Shown here: in pieces, positions 44,505 through 56,859 of the stretch
Layout: the number at the start of each line of letters is the position of its first letter
Position numbering within the stretch: position 1 is the stretch's first letter
Assembly: GCF_003576645.1 (NCBI RefSeq)
Contig: NC_044919.1
Coordinates: 26,264,827 to 26,328,826 of the forward strand
Length of the DNA stretch: 64,000 nt
Direction of reading: 5' to 3'
Source: Ipomoea triloba
Lineage: Eukaryota > Streptophyta > Magnoliopsida > Solanales > Convolvulaceae
Translations under genes and position numbers: made by a program
Notes under the pieces: generated by a model
Databases searched by the model: none
What the model saw: the letters and a program-made list of their open reading frames with translations, nothing else
Told to the model about the DNA's origin: nothing

Positions 44505-44808
44505 CAGGAAGTGTTTGATTCATGGGTTTAGCTATCAGGAATGAGAATCAAAGTCATTTATTGTTTGATTGACAGGTTTCTAGAACACTATGGAATTTGA
44601 TTACTCCTTTAATTAGAAAACTAATTCCCTAATAAAATAAGGGTTTCATTCCATCAGGGCTTTTAGATTTTTGTTTTTATTTTTCTTCATATTGGTGTTT
44701 TGGATGTCTTTATATTAGAATAAATTGTCTTGATTTTTTGTTTTTATATTTTAAAACCTTTATTCCCATTATAGGATCATACATAACTAAAAAATAATAT
44801 TGGTAATC
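44505..44808. mobile_element. MITE, inverted relative of 23889-24225
   Basis: Shares, in reverse orientation, TTATTCCCATTATAGGATCA, TTGACAGGTTTCTAGAACAC and TCATGGGTTTAGCTATCAGG with the copy at 23.9 kb. Confidence 0.6.
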
Positions 44809-44809
44809 A

Positions 44810-44905
44810 TTCGCCAAAGACCTTGTGGTGTAGTAGCACTCGATTTACATTCCCACATGGATGGGAGTCTGTTGACTCTTCGTGCTTCAGTAGGCAAAAA
44901 TTTCA
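44810..44905 (+). mobile_element. Truncated SINE
   Basis: GCCAAAGACCTTGTGGTGTA, then GATGGGAGTCTGTTGACTC and TGCTTCAGTAGG: the SINE head and middle with box B partly lost. No tail. Confidence 0.5.
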
Positions 44906-44912
44906 ATTCCAT

Positions 44913-45440
44913 TTATTCCTTCATACGTGTTCCTCCTTGTATATCATGGCCCATAGACTCCTCAAGCCGAACGGTCACTACTACCCCGATCCCTGACCTG
45001 CGTACCCTAACGTCTGAGTTTGGAGGCTGTGGAACCTCGCTCCCCGCCGCAACGGGCATATTGCTTACACCGTTAGTTGGGCAACCGTCTAACCTGTGAC
45101 CATACATTCCATACGCAAAACAGACCAAATGAATTCCTTCGTAGGCCACTTTCTAGACTTTTCCTTCCAAGGTGAACGTGGGGATTAGAGGCTTTGTAAT
45201 GTCAATTTCAACACAAACCCGTGCAAACTTTCCCCTTGAAACGAGACTAGTCGTATGGTCCACTCTCACCGTTCGCCCAAGTTTGTTTCCAATTCGCCTA
45301 AGGCACATGAGATTATAAAACTCCACGGGGAGATTGGGAAAACGGACCCAAACGAGAACCTTCTCTGTAGTATCGGCAGTCGGATCAAAATTCGGCACCC
45401 AATTTTTGCTACATATTGAAGATGAAAATAGTTTTGTGAG
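44913..45440 (-). pseudogene. LINE ORF1-type (DUF4283 / zinc knuckle) fragment
   Basis: A minus-strand frame encodes PNFDPTADTTEKVLVWVRFP, then NLMCLRRIGNKLG and GKFARVCVEIDITKPL, then, after one in-frame TAG (45150-45152), YEGIHLVCFAYGMYGHRLD. This is the DUF4283 plus CCHC_4 knuckle arrangement of plant LINE ORF1 proteins, which bind the element's RNA. The knuckle should begin C-x2-C; here it is CFAY, so the second Cys is lost. The upstream end is frameshifted. Not functional. Confidence 0.75.
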
Positions 45441-45449
45441 GATTTCATT

Positions 45450-46360
45450 TGTTGTTTTTTTTTCTTTTTATTTTTTTTCGTTCAAGTCTGTGAATCGGCC
45501 AACCTTTTACTTCCGTTGTTATACCATATACCAGGGTCCATCTTAAAAAATAGACCCTCATCCTAAACGATATTAAATTATGTATTTTTAGTATTGGAAT
45601 TGTGAACTACTAGAATGTAAATTGTGTTTCTAAGTCAAAATACATAACAGTTGTACTAAATTTTAAAAAGATTAAATTGTATATTTTTAGTATTGGAATT
45701 TACTGCATATTTGAAAAGAACTTGTGAATGCAAAATAAGCTAATCAATTATATATATGTTAAAATTGTGTGTTCGTAGTATACAAATTGTGAATTTATAA
45801 AAGGTAGATTGTGTATGGGTCCGCAGAATAATTTGCGCTCTTACTTGGGAGAGGACTTGAACCCTCCTTTCATACGGAAAGCAACAGTGATACCAAACGT
45901 CTTTCTCTGCTGCTCAACTTCGGCTTCCACCGCCGGCCTACGGCCGGAGCTCTAATGGAACTTTGAGCCAACGGTTTTGGTCACCTTCTACTTTGCTCTC
46001 GCTCTTCTTCCGCCCCGACTACCGTCGTACTATATAGGTTATTTGCACCTCTTGCACACCCATTATATATATCAACATGGTATTAATTGAGATCTTCAAA
46101 ATTTTTATATTAGTTAAAAGTGACCAAACTTTTCTCAGTCGTTTTCATTTGAGTACACTAAGAATATTCTAAATGGTCATGCCAAAAATGCGTCGCCGTC
46201 TGTGTTGCAGTCCAGCCCTGTAGGCTGGTATCACTTTTTTCTTTTATTTGTTACTTTTTGGTGGTATTAGAACAATCATTATTGTGTTAACCGGGATCTA
46301 CACAGCTATATAAACCATACTATCAAATAATGTATATTAAGTACACAAATAATGTACTTT
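45450..46360. other. No gene; one SINE-like head
   Basis: At 45835-45905 the minus strand reads TTTGGTATCACTGTTGC (box A-like), then GGGTTCAAGTCCTC (box B-like). Otherwise AT-rich and without recognisable features. Confidence 0.4.
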
Positions 46361-46369
46361 TAGTATATT

Positions 46370-47020
46370 CGGGTCGAATTAATATACAATGTAATACTTA
46401 TATTAAAAAATGTAATACTAATTGAAAATATAATATTTGTTATTTATAAGAGAAAATGCACTACTTTTAAGAACGAATATAATACTTTTATATTTTAATA
46501 TAAAATTATCACTTATTTCATCAAAAGTATTATATTCTCATTTAAAGTATGGATGGAAATAGGTCAAACCGAGTCAAGCTTTAAAAAATTAAAAGTAATG
46601 TTGGAATGTGTGTGTTACTACAAAATTATTACATTTTTCCATATAAATAAATAAACATTTTATTCATAAGTTAATATTACATTTACTAGTATAAATATTA
46701 CTCCATCTGTCCCATTTTACTTGTCTTACTTTTCTTTTTAGTCTGTCTCAAAATGTTGTCATCTTTTCAAAATTGAACATCACCATCATTCTACTTTTCC
46801 AAATTTATCCTTATGACTTTTGCATTCTTTATTGCTTTTATTTTTAAAAGTGAAAAATTGAAGGGCATAATTGAAAAGCACATTACCTTTACTTTAATTT
46901 TTTAAAAAGCGTGCAAAAAGCAAATGAGACATCCATTTAGGGACGGAGGGAGTATATTTCAACTTGATCCGATCCGTTTCACATACAAGAATCCGTGAGA
47001 CAGTCCTACACAAATTTTTA
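46370..47020. mobile_element. MITE family 'GAGACGG', copy H (host of a Stowaway)
   Basis: TGTAATACTAATTG and AAAGTATTATATTC words on the left, AATCCGTGAGACAGTCCTAC at the right terminus. A Stowaway sits inside at 46701-46952. Confidence 0.55.
46701..46952. mobile_element. Stowaway MITE, second family
   Basis: Starts CTCCATCTGTCCCATTTTAC, ends AGGGACGGAGGGAG, TA on both sides (46699-46700, 46953-46954). The internal sequence differs from the 4-5 kb pair. Confidence 0.85.
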
Positions 47021-47097
47021 CCAAAAAAGTTTTATCCGTTTAACATACAAGAATCCGTGAGACAGTCCTACACAAATTTTTACCAAAAAAGTTTTAT
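46974..47097. repeat. 62-bp tandem duplication
   Basis: Two consecutive units each containing ACATACAAGAATCCGTGAGA and differing at one base near the start (TTTCAC, TTTAAC). It duplicates the right terminus of the MITE. Confidence 0.85.
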
Positions 47098-47290
47098 GGG
47101 CTCACTTTTCAAACTTGTAAACTTAAATTACCAAACCCAATACCCAACAATCCAACCTAGTTGCGTCAATTCAATGGCTACTGTTGTCTAGTCCTGCCTT
47201 TATTGATATTAGTGGGAAGAATGAGATATCTACTGAGCATAAGGTACTTGACAAAAAAAAATTAGTTGTTTAACTTGGTTAAACAATCAA

Positions 47291-47521
47291 AGAGTGTTTG
47301 ATTAATTAACGTTTTGTAACAGTTTATTTCTCCAAAATGTTAAAATTTAAAAAGCTTATCAAAACAACTTTTTCGATTAACTTTTTGAGAAAGTCATTTT
47401 GCATGTAATCAGATATCAGCTAACAACTAATTTACCAAACACTTTTCTACAATCAGTTAATAATATCAACTAGTCAAACCCATTAACTCAATAAACTAAC
47501 AACTATTTACCAAACACCCCA
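47291..47521. mobile_element. Possible hAT-like MITE
   Basis: Ends GAGTGTTTGATTAATTA and TTTACCAAACACCCC are loosely inverted; the interior has several ATTTACCAAACAC-like words. Confidence 0.35.
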
Positions 47522-48429
47522 TGTGTCAAGTAACTCAGTAATACTATGATTATTATTATTTTTTTTTTTTGAAAAGAATACTATGATTATTAATTCAGCC
47601 ATAATAAGCATTATCAATGTTGATTATTTGGTTCAAACCTAAAAACAAAATTCATAACAGCATACACTTCAACCTTAATAAACATTTAATTCAAAGGCAA
47701 TGAACATTTTACCCAGAACTCATTACTCACCTTGTTAGTGGGATGTGTCAAAAACACAAGAGCTGATGCACTCAAGCTCTCCCTGTGGTTGGTTCCAAAT
47801 GCATTTGAGCTCCTCATCTTCTTCTTCTTCTTCTTCACACCATAAGTCATTTGCAGATGCACACTACACACTATAAAACTCCATTCCATTTTATATATGT
47901 AAATTATATTCATCTCAAGCTCTCATGTTCTCTTCCTAGAATGGCTTTTTTTTGGGCAAATATTCACTTATCTGTAACTTACAACACCTCAAGAAAAGTA
48001 AAAACAAGAAACGGGAACATAACAAAGAAGAGAAATTCATAGTAAAAAAACATACTTGTTGATCTGATATTGACCCACTATGCTGCAGGAGTAATGAGCA
48101 CGCAAATTTTTTTAAGTACATCGTCATGAACAGAGAGATTTTCAGGTGAAGATTTGTGACTATCTTATTGAACGATACTACTTTATACAGCATTTTACAA
48201 GTAGGAATACAATAATCTAGGTTATTATGCAGGGAGTAGCTAGAGCTGATTGAGCATGAATTCTACTGTAAAAATTATCGGTTCTACTTGCCAACGTCTA
48301 GACATGCAGAATAGTATGACATAAAAGAGAAAATACCATATCTCGGATGATTGTATCTGAGATACCAAAACCCCATATTATTGCCTATTTACTGCAGGAA
48401 ACCCTCAGCAATCTCTCTCTTTCTCTCTC

Positions 48430-51400
48430 TCATTGCTCGTTCGTGGAGCAAGTGCATTTCTTCTGATGCTCGGTGAGTTCCTGTAACACATTAGGTTTCA
48501 TTCAGGAAACTCTAACTAGGCTTCAAAGCATAAAACAATTCCGATGCTTTCCCCAAAGAACTAAAACTACAAATTTATTTGTAACTAAAATTATTTGAAA
48601 CAAGCAAGGCATAAGCATTACCCTTCCCAATACTAAACTTTTTGGCAGTCTGTTTTAGTAAACACTGAATCTGTTGGGGAGAGACCGGTAAAGGGTCAAG
48701 TCCAGCACCTTGCCTCTCGAGCTATAGCTTTTGGCGTAGTGACAAGTGGTATCAAGTCACAGGTTTGAGTCCCAACAACAACAGAGGCTGGTGCTGGGAT
48801 GGGGGATTGTTGGGCGGAGGCTAGTAAAGGGCCATGTCCAGCACCCTGCCTCTCGAAAATGTGATGGCGGTAGAAGGAAATAAAGTTGCGCCTTCACTAC
48901 AAGCTATAGCTTTGGGCGTAGTGGTAAGCGCTTGAACGTAACAGAATCAATAAATTTCAAATTGCTTTAAGCATATGCGTGAAGTACCTGAATCTGCTTC
49001 TGTAGAAACTTGACATATTCTACGGCTTCTTCCAACATGTCAGCCGTATTAGTTTGCTGCATTTGGTAGAAAGACCTCAAAGTCACAGAGAGTATGAAAC
49101 TTAAGCCAGATATTAAAAAGAAAATATAATGAAAGCAGATAAAACTCAACCATTCTTCCTTCTAGCTTCTAGATTTAGCTAACACAGATGTATTATGCCC
49201 CACACAAAAGTAGGTTCAGGTCACAGTGTCACACTGCAAACAGTTGGGCAGGATGAAATCAAGCATAGCCAGAATATCCAACTCAACAGCGAACATAAAA
49301 TAAGAAGAAAAACAAGAATATTTGATTGTGTGGACCAAACGAGGTCCCTAAGATTGGACCAAAGTCACTCTGATGCCATGTTGCTATAATGCACATGGGC
49401 CAAACCACACTAAAAGATTGAATCCAATCAATTAGCTAATCTAACCCATGACCTTATAAACCCATGTGTTCTCTCTTATATTTTCAATGTCGACTTCAAC
49501 AGATTACTACAAAACTTTGGGGTGAAAAGGTGCAGTTTCTTAGCAAGGACTGGTTATATGGAAAATTTATAATGCAGCATTTTATGTGACAGTGCCTAAA
49601 ATCACAGTCAACAAAGGAAAGGTAACAGTTGAGCTACAATTTAAGCGTAGCACAGCCTCCTTGGGTCTGTGCATGAATACTTCAATTAACTTGTCAAAAG
49701 TACAAATTGAACCAATGAAGTGAAAAGTACTGTACAGCTCACAGTTGTGTAATGATACAACCAACTTCAATATTAATAATGAAGAGAAATTTATAGTTGA
49801 AGATCTGCATTTTTGTGATAAACGTTAAATTTGCTCATACTATATGCATGCGGGCAGCATGAATGGTTTTGATCATCTTGAGTCAAATACCGTACAAAGT
49901 AGCATAGTTTAATTACCTTATCCATATTAGGCACAAGCTCCTGAAGCTTCCTTATCCTGTCACTAATTCGCGTTCTTCTAACCTGTTCCCAAATTAAATG
50001 AAAGAAAATAACCTTAAGTAAATTGATTGTGAGCATATAACTACTAACTACAGATATAAATATTCATTGAAGACCAACATTCATGGAAACTATCTTCCTC
50101 TTATATACAGTACTAATATTAAGTACAGCAGTTGAAATCCCCTCATCCGCTTCTTCAAGAAGTGTGTGTGTATGTGAAGGGAGAGAGATAGAGGGAAGAA
50201 AGTAATACCCTCTCTGCAATACTTCGGGGATGGGTAGCACAACCACGCTTTGCTCTAACCCTGCATGGGACTAAATCTTCCATCATCTTCTCCATTTCTG
50301 CATCCAATGACCCACCAGCACTGCGTAATCGCCCACTTTGTTCTCCTTTCTTAAAGACATAGAACAATGAATAAGTAAAAATATCATAAAGTAATTTCAG
50401 GAACTGTATGGATAAAACACTAACATGAATTTGCCAGTTATCATAATGACTGAAGATAAAGTGCATGGTAAAACTTAAGTCAGAAAACATTCTTTTTCCA
50501 GCACATCATGCTATAGCAATCCCACTCCTTCCCAACGGATGGAGAAAAAAAAGAAAACATGTAAAAATTTTACAGCAATGTTAAACACGGACAAAACCTC
50601 TACTTATTAGACTAGAAATTACCTATGTAAACGGCTTCAGTATTTGCCAACAAAAGCCTAGCAAACTTTTTGGGCTCACAAAAAGAAACAAAATTGCAAT
50701 ACAACAAAGCAACTACTACACTTGGTCTGATAAAGAAAAGAGAACCCAGATTTATATGCCTGTAGTTATGGAGTGTTAATCAATTATCAAAAGTAATTCC
50801 TATTTTCAAAAAAATATATAAGAGAATTACTAAAGGGCAAAGGGAAGTCTTCAAATTCTTCCATTAGAGGAAATTTTTATTCACAGTGAAAACCCAGATT
50901 AATGTTGCAACTTAAACAGAGCACTTGTGCACCACTAGAATTGAATCCTAACTCCAAAGATTGATCTTTTGAAATAATTTTGACTCAAAAAATCCCAAGA
51001 CCTTAAGAAACTAGCATGGTGAATAAATCTCCTCTTGTGGGCATTAAGGCCTTTCTTCTCCCTTGAAAGGAAAGTTAGAAAAGACCCAAACAAATAAATT
51101 TCACATTGGAATCCTCCTAATTCCATTTTTAGCTCTAATTTAGTACGGAGTATTAGTTAGTTAATCCAGACAACCAATTACATACACAATTGAATCATTT
51201 TCTAAGTCAGAATTAAGTAAAGTGACCAACCAATCATTTCCTAATGACTAACAAATCTTCATAACCAACCACAAAGCTAGCCTGCCAAAGTCCAGCATAA
51301 TTCGTTACCATTTTTTTCCGACAACAAAAAAATAAAAAATAAAAATAAAAATAAAAACTATAAATATAGCATTTAAAGCTAGCTGAAAAGTTCTGAGCAA

Positions 51401-52015
51401 AAATGAACTTAAAAAACTTTTTTTTTAAAGGGTCGATTTTTGGAAAGGGTGAGAAATTCAAATAGCATATATAAACTCGAGGGAAGTGTATCTTACCAAG
51501 GGAGACGATAATTTAGCCGAGGGGCTTTGGGAATCAGCCTCTCTGGGCCGCTTAGCTGACTGAGCCACATCGATAGGAGAAGAAAGGTAGTCGTAGCTGG
51601 GCGGAGCTCCGAAGCTGGGGAAGAAGATATCCGAGCTGATCTGAGAGAGAAACTCCGCCGGAGAGCTGTTCTGCCGGACGAAATTACTAAGTCCAGATGC
51701 TGCTTCCCCACCGCCGCCTCCGGACTCGAATAGCCCCAGATCGGCGGCGTATCGGGAGCCACTTCCGCCAACAGACGGCTGCTTGAGCTGAGCTGAAGGT
51801 GTAGGCAAGGGTTGAGAGTGCGGGTGCGGTGGAGGCTTGCTAGAAGAAGGAAGTATCGGAGGAGGGTCGAGAACGACGTCGTTTTCCGTGTCGGAATCCA
51901 GTAGCGCTTCCAACCACGTCGCCGGAGCTGAGCGGAAGCGTGTCAGCCCTGCTCCTCGGCTCGGCTCACTTCCGCCGCTTCCGCCGCCGCCGCCGCCGCC
52001 GCTCTCCGGCTGCAT
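48430..52015 (-). CDS. bHLH transcription factor, FBH1/bHLH80-bHLH81 type
   Basis: Five exons, all joins in phase 0: 51497-52015, 50209-50349, 49917-49982, 48988-49056, 48430-48480, coding for 281 residues. Every intron is GT-AG. The N-terminus is Gly-rich, then RFRSAPATWLEALL (about 28-41) and RQNSSPAEFLSQ, both hallmarks of this subgroup. VPCRVRAKRGCATHPRSIAE precedes the bHLH domain, whose basic region continues ERVRRTRISDR; helix 1 is RIRKLQELVPNMDK, and QTNTADMLEEAVEYVKFLQK forms loop and helix 2. It ends KKCTCSTNEQ. Arabidopsis FBH proteins activate CONSTANS through E-boxes and promote flowering; that this gene does the same is inference. The basic region keeps Glu and Arg for E-box contact but has Arg where the classical His sits. 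Exon 1 tells against a split start, since the ATG at 52015 gives the complete family N-terminus. Intron 4 holds a SINE-like repeat. A CT-rich leader lies upstream. Confidence 0.93.
48674..48945 (+). mobile_element. SINE-like repeat pair in bHLH intron 4
   Basis: Two direct copies (from 48674 and from 48809) share GTAAAGGG, TCCAGCACC and TGCCTCTCGA and end with TTTGGCGTAGTG. Between them is a box B-like CACAGGTTTGAGTCCCAAC. The same block, reversed and older, occurs upstream of each BBE gene in the 32-42 kb array. Confidence 0.55.
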
Positions 52016-52140
52016 CGGTTATTTTCTCTATCCGAATACGTCGTTATCCCCGTTTTCAGGTGAATTTTGTGGTGTTACTGTGAGCAAGAGGCGAGAGCTC
52101 GAGAGAGAGTGTTTTTCTTTTTTGTTGCTTATACACTGTC
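52016..52140 (-). promoter_or_regulatory. Probable 5' leader of the bHLH gene
   Basis: Read on the minus strand this is CT-rich with ACACTCTCTCTCGAGCTCTC, a common character of plant 5' leaders. The transcription start cannot be fixed. Confidence 0.4.
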
Positions 52141-54381
52141 GAATGGAAGAATATACGTATTTTTATCAGATTCCGTATACCAAATGTAGAATTTACTGTA
52201 TTTGTACGTGTACGTATTGTCAGTGTACTGTCTATGTATGCTGGATTTTAGGCGGGTTTCTGGCCTATGTAATGAAGTATTCTAAGACCGCGTATGGCTA
52301 CTCAAAATCCAAGTTGTAAGTATGTTTTCCTTGAAGTCTTCTATATGTAAATTTGGATCGCAGTGCAAAATACTGCATACTGTTTATGGTGAACGATGCT
52401 TTTGCCTACTCCTATAAACTTAATTGCACAATTTTAATTGCATAAACAATATTTGACTTTTTATGCAAAATAAAAGTTTACAAAGTCACAGTATAGATAA
52501 GTGATAAATTGGTAGTCATTGAGCAAGGATAAGAGAGGTGTAAGCAATAAGGATTCTCATTGTCATCTATCAGAGGCAATTGGAGAACTATGTCATTATG
52601 ACTAGTAGTTTCTAAAGAAAAATTATACATGAACTCTCAAATCCTACTCCCTATGATATAGTATGTTTTGATTACTTAATTTAGTAAGGGTTATGATGTT
52701 TATCTATTCTTTTTTTTTCTTCCTCCAATTAATTTTGGACACAAGTGGACTAAAAGTTAAGAGTATGATTTTTGGAGTACATGAAGTATTTTTTTTATTT
52801 CTAAATGACATATTCACAAGGAGACCAATTTGAATGGAAATTCAATATGAGCGTTTACAGTTTGGGATTTGCTGTTTGAAAAATCATCTATTGAAATTTG
52901 AAAGCTACCAATATACCATTGGTGTGTTGAGTTATAGATTTATGTAATTTGTCTCTTTTTGTGTATGTGTGTACGAGAGAGTGGAATCATGTGCAGACAA
53001 GGTTTAAGTGTGAATGGGCGGATACACGATCAAACATTTTATCAATGCACTGTAAAACATTTTCAAATGCATTGTGCACTATCTAATTCGCATTGATTAT
53101 CAACTCTGGTACATTTAAAAATATTTGATAGTGATTTTCAAAAAACAAAATATTTGATGGTGCATTTGTAAATGCTTGACAATGCATTTTAGAAATGTTT
53201 GGCCTAAGTCTCATTGATTGTTTAACTCTCCCTGAGTAAAAATCTGCTCGCTTACAATGGTTTAACACATAGCTCTATATTTAGCAATAGATAAGATTGT
53301 ATGTCCTCAAGATGCCACGTCAATTGGTATTCTAATCAATCAAACTTTAGTATTTTATAAATTTTCAAGAAGAGAAAATAATAAATTAGTTAAATGAATA
53401 TTACATTGTTTTCTTTATCTTCCATCAATATTAATTCCAGCAAATGAATTTTTTTTTCTCTACCTATCTCATTTAACAATAGGGTAGTTATTATTGGGGG
53501 GAAGAAGTATAGGGTAGTTATTGTTATTCTTTGAAGCCATATCTTCAAGTCTCAATGAAATAAACTCATATATAGAACAGGCAAACACGCCTTTATATGT
53601 TTACTGCTACGTATATCAAGGTCACGTGTGAGATGGTTGGCGGTTTGCGGCGGGAGACGTCATCCGTGAACTTCCACTGAGAAAAGGACAAAACCCAAGC
53701 CGCAAAGAAGCGCGTGAGATTCACTCCAATTAAACAACAGACACTTATCACGGTCAACTTCGAAAATGACTATCTTAATCATCCAGTTTAATATAGATCA
53801 ACGGTGGAGACTGGTCTTATCTCCACACTAATTGGATTTGAACACCGCGCGTGGCGTAGCGTATGTGACTCTCCTAAAAAACATATTCTAGAAATCTCTC
53901 TTTTCTTTTGACGTTAAAAAATGGCAAATTTTAGGATAAGAGAATGAAAGAACGGAGTGGGTTACTTGAGTACAACTTTTGTTTTATTGATTTATTTATA
54001 CATTTCTAAAAAATTTAAAAAGCATACCCTCAATTCACAAATCTATTTTTCATATTTTTTTAGAATGTACAACAATATTATTTACTTTCCCAAATATAAA
54101 TGACTTTTTACATTCAACATCTAAGATTATGGTTTCAGTAAAAAGTGATGACTAATTTAATCTATCCATTTGGATAGACCAACAATTGAAGATTGTTTAA
54201 AAATGAAGAAAAAAAGTGCGAATCAATTTTATAAATATGACAAACTTAAAAGTTTGCAATAATTAAAATTTTAACTTTGTGTTTTTATTTTCTAAAATCA
54301 TCAATAATTAATGAATCTCAGTTGATGACTGTGATCATGCATCACTCTTTAACCGTTGGTCCATCCAACCGTTAGTGGCAA
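52141..54381. other. No gene seen
   Basis: AT-rich intergenic sequence. A CACGTG G-box core lies at 53623-53628 in a locally G+C-richer stretch (53600-53860) with no open frame, possibly an old promoter. Confidence 0.35.
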
Positions 54382-54618
54382 ATTATTGCATGGACCATGG
54401 TCCACACAACTATGTAGACCAAAAATAAAAAGTACATTTTTTTGTACTGTAGGTACATTATTTGACAGTATATATCAAATAATGTACCTTCAGTACAAAA
54501 ATAATGTACCCTAAAATAATGTACCTACAATATAAAAATAATGTACCTTCAGTACAAAAATAATGTACTTTTTATTTTTGGTCCACACAGCTGTGTGGAC
54601 CATGGTTCATGCAATAAT
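54382..54618. mobile_element. Short MITE with TIRs of about 57 bp
   Basis: ATTATTGCATGGACCATGG on the left, CCATGGTTCATGCAATAAT on the right. Further inward both carry GTCCACACA and AAAAATAAAAAGTACA. The core repeats AATGTACCTTCAGTACAAAA. Confidence 0.8.
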
Positions 54619-55819
54619 GATTGACCGTTGGTCCACTACGTCAATTTTATAATTATAACAAACTTTCAAGTTTGTAATATTTATAAAATTAGTCCCGTTT
54701 ATTTTTCTTTTTTTCAACAATCTTTAACCGTTGGTCCACCCAAATTCATGAATCACATCAATCTTCACATTTTTATATGAAAAAACTGGAATTAACTTTT
54801 TTTTTTTAATTATGTCAATTAGACTAATATTTGATTGCTTTCAAAAAAAGACTAATATTTGATTTGATTGGGATTTAATAACCAAACAAGATTGGTCTAA
54901 GTGCTTAATTAGATGTGGCTGTATTTGTAAATTGTAATTAGCTCAAACGTTGATTGACTTGGAATCATGCTCCAAATGAAAAGTGCAATGAGAAATCATT
55001 GGTTAATGCCCACTCTTGGGATAATTAAATAGCCTGGTCAACAAGATGGGTTGATAAATATTAGGGGAAATGACAACTTTAATAAATTAATCAGTTAATT
55101 CTATTTTTGGTCATACATTTATATATGACAATCCAATTTAAGTCTTTTTTTTATTAGAATATTCACTTTTAATTTTAATATTATTGTGACATGACCATTT
55201 TTTATCCTTTATCGACAAAAAAGTTTAAATATTGTTAAATACAATGACATTTCGATCTTCAATTATGAATGTTATTTAAAAAATAAACATAAAAAATATA
55301 GTGGTTCAACTTAATTAATTAAGCTCAAATTATAGGTGGCAATCCACTTAATTAATTTGTTAATTGGCCCACATTAGTTTAGCTCAAATTTAGTCTCTGA
55401 TGAATATTGTAATAAATTTATCTTTCGCACAAGCAACACATGTATATTGATTTAGATAAAGTACATGCGAGCTTGAAAGGTTATGTCCAACAGAATTGGA
55501 AATGATTCGACTCGTCAATGGAGGTCTAGGATAACCCAATCGATCATGCTATAATTGAAAATAATGTGGATCTTTGAAATTTCATGGTTAGTGCAACACA
55601 CGAATTACTAGGACATATATAGGTATAATATAGCCTAGAGGATAAAGATACAAGTTCCTCAACCTCTTGATTATGACCAGTAATCAGTTGAGTCATGAAT
55701 AAGTACTCCCGATTATTCATAGTTTTGATTTCGATATGGAAACTATTTGATCTAATATCCTTAAAACTAAGCAAGGTACATTTAGAGACTAGAGTCAGAG
55801 CCCCATTTTCATTAATAAT

Positions 55820-55850
<31 letters not shown>

Positions 55851-56110
55851 CACCCCCCGAGTTCAACCATACATGAACTTTAATATAGGAAGAGTGAGAT
55901 AATGGTCATGAAATATTCATAACACTTTAGACTTAATGGTTAATTGAAATGTTTAATTTGTGGCGCTAGGAGGCTAAGTGCTTGCATTTGAATTTGAAGT
56001 ATTACAATTAAATTCAAAATAGGATGGAATTATGAACTTTGACATGATGTCGATTCGATACATTTCGGATAAATTTTTATATTAGTTCCATTTTTACTAG
56101 CTTCAATATA
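54619..56110. other. No gene seen
   Basis: AT-rich sequence. ACCGTTGGTCCA occurs near 54355, 54625 and 54727, suggesting an older inverted element around the MITE. A (TA)n run lies at 55827-55850. Confidence 0.4.
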
Positions 56111-56116
56111 TTTTTA

Positions 56117-56155
56117 AACACAACTAGTGTTTTACCCGTGCGATGCACGAAAAAA
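56117..56155 (-). mobile_element. Helitron 3' terminus
   Basis: The minus strand has CGTGCATCGCACGGG, then TAAAACACTAGT, ending in CTAG. Same hairpin type as at 1009. Confidence 0.6.
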
Positions 56156-56859
56156 AATTTGTTATTATGAATTTAATTAAAAATATTTAAAAATGAAAAT
56201 ATATTAAAATGTACAATATAATAATATAATTGAATTTTCATATATTTGGTCAAGTATCTAGCTATTATCATAGCATGCAAATTAAAATTTTGTATGATTA
56301 ATATAATCTCTAATCATGTACATATTTAGATAAATTTATAGAGAAAAATTTACATAATTAAATTAAATTATTCCTAATCGTATTTCATATATATAATAAT
56401 TCTAAACAATATGAATAATACCTAAGAAAATTATACTTAGAAATTAAAAAATGTAAATTTCAAATTTTGTATATGTTTTTTAAAACTCTGATCATACGCA
56501 TTTTCTTATATGATTGTGTAATACAGTGTATATACAAATAATATTTATTAATATGTATGTATGCAAATTCTATAATCTAATTTCTGTAATTATAATTTAT
56601 ATTGATATATTACAATTAAATTTAGAAATTAAAAAATGGCATTTTAATTTTGTATGATTAATATATTGCATAGGTATATGTATTTATGCATTTTTAAAAG
56701 TATAAATATGTATGAACACATATTTTGTTAATTTTTAATTTTATTTTTAATTATATTTTATATTTTATAAATTATAATTAAGAAAATTACATTTACAAAT
56801 TAAAAGAATTTAATTTTTAAATTTATATAGATTGGTGTAATCCCTACCTATATTATATA

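Noticed and set aside
51837..52319. 160-codon plus-strand frame over bHLH exon 1
   Set aside because: Its first part is antisense to the Gly/Pro-rich first exon and the rest runs through the leader. No recognisable protein.
55544..55870. 108-codon minus-strand frame with FHIEIKTMNNREYLF
   Set aside because: Vaguely like a Cys-poor zinc-ribbon or copia integrase stretch, but too short and partly made of TA repeat. No firm motif.
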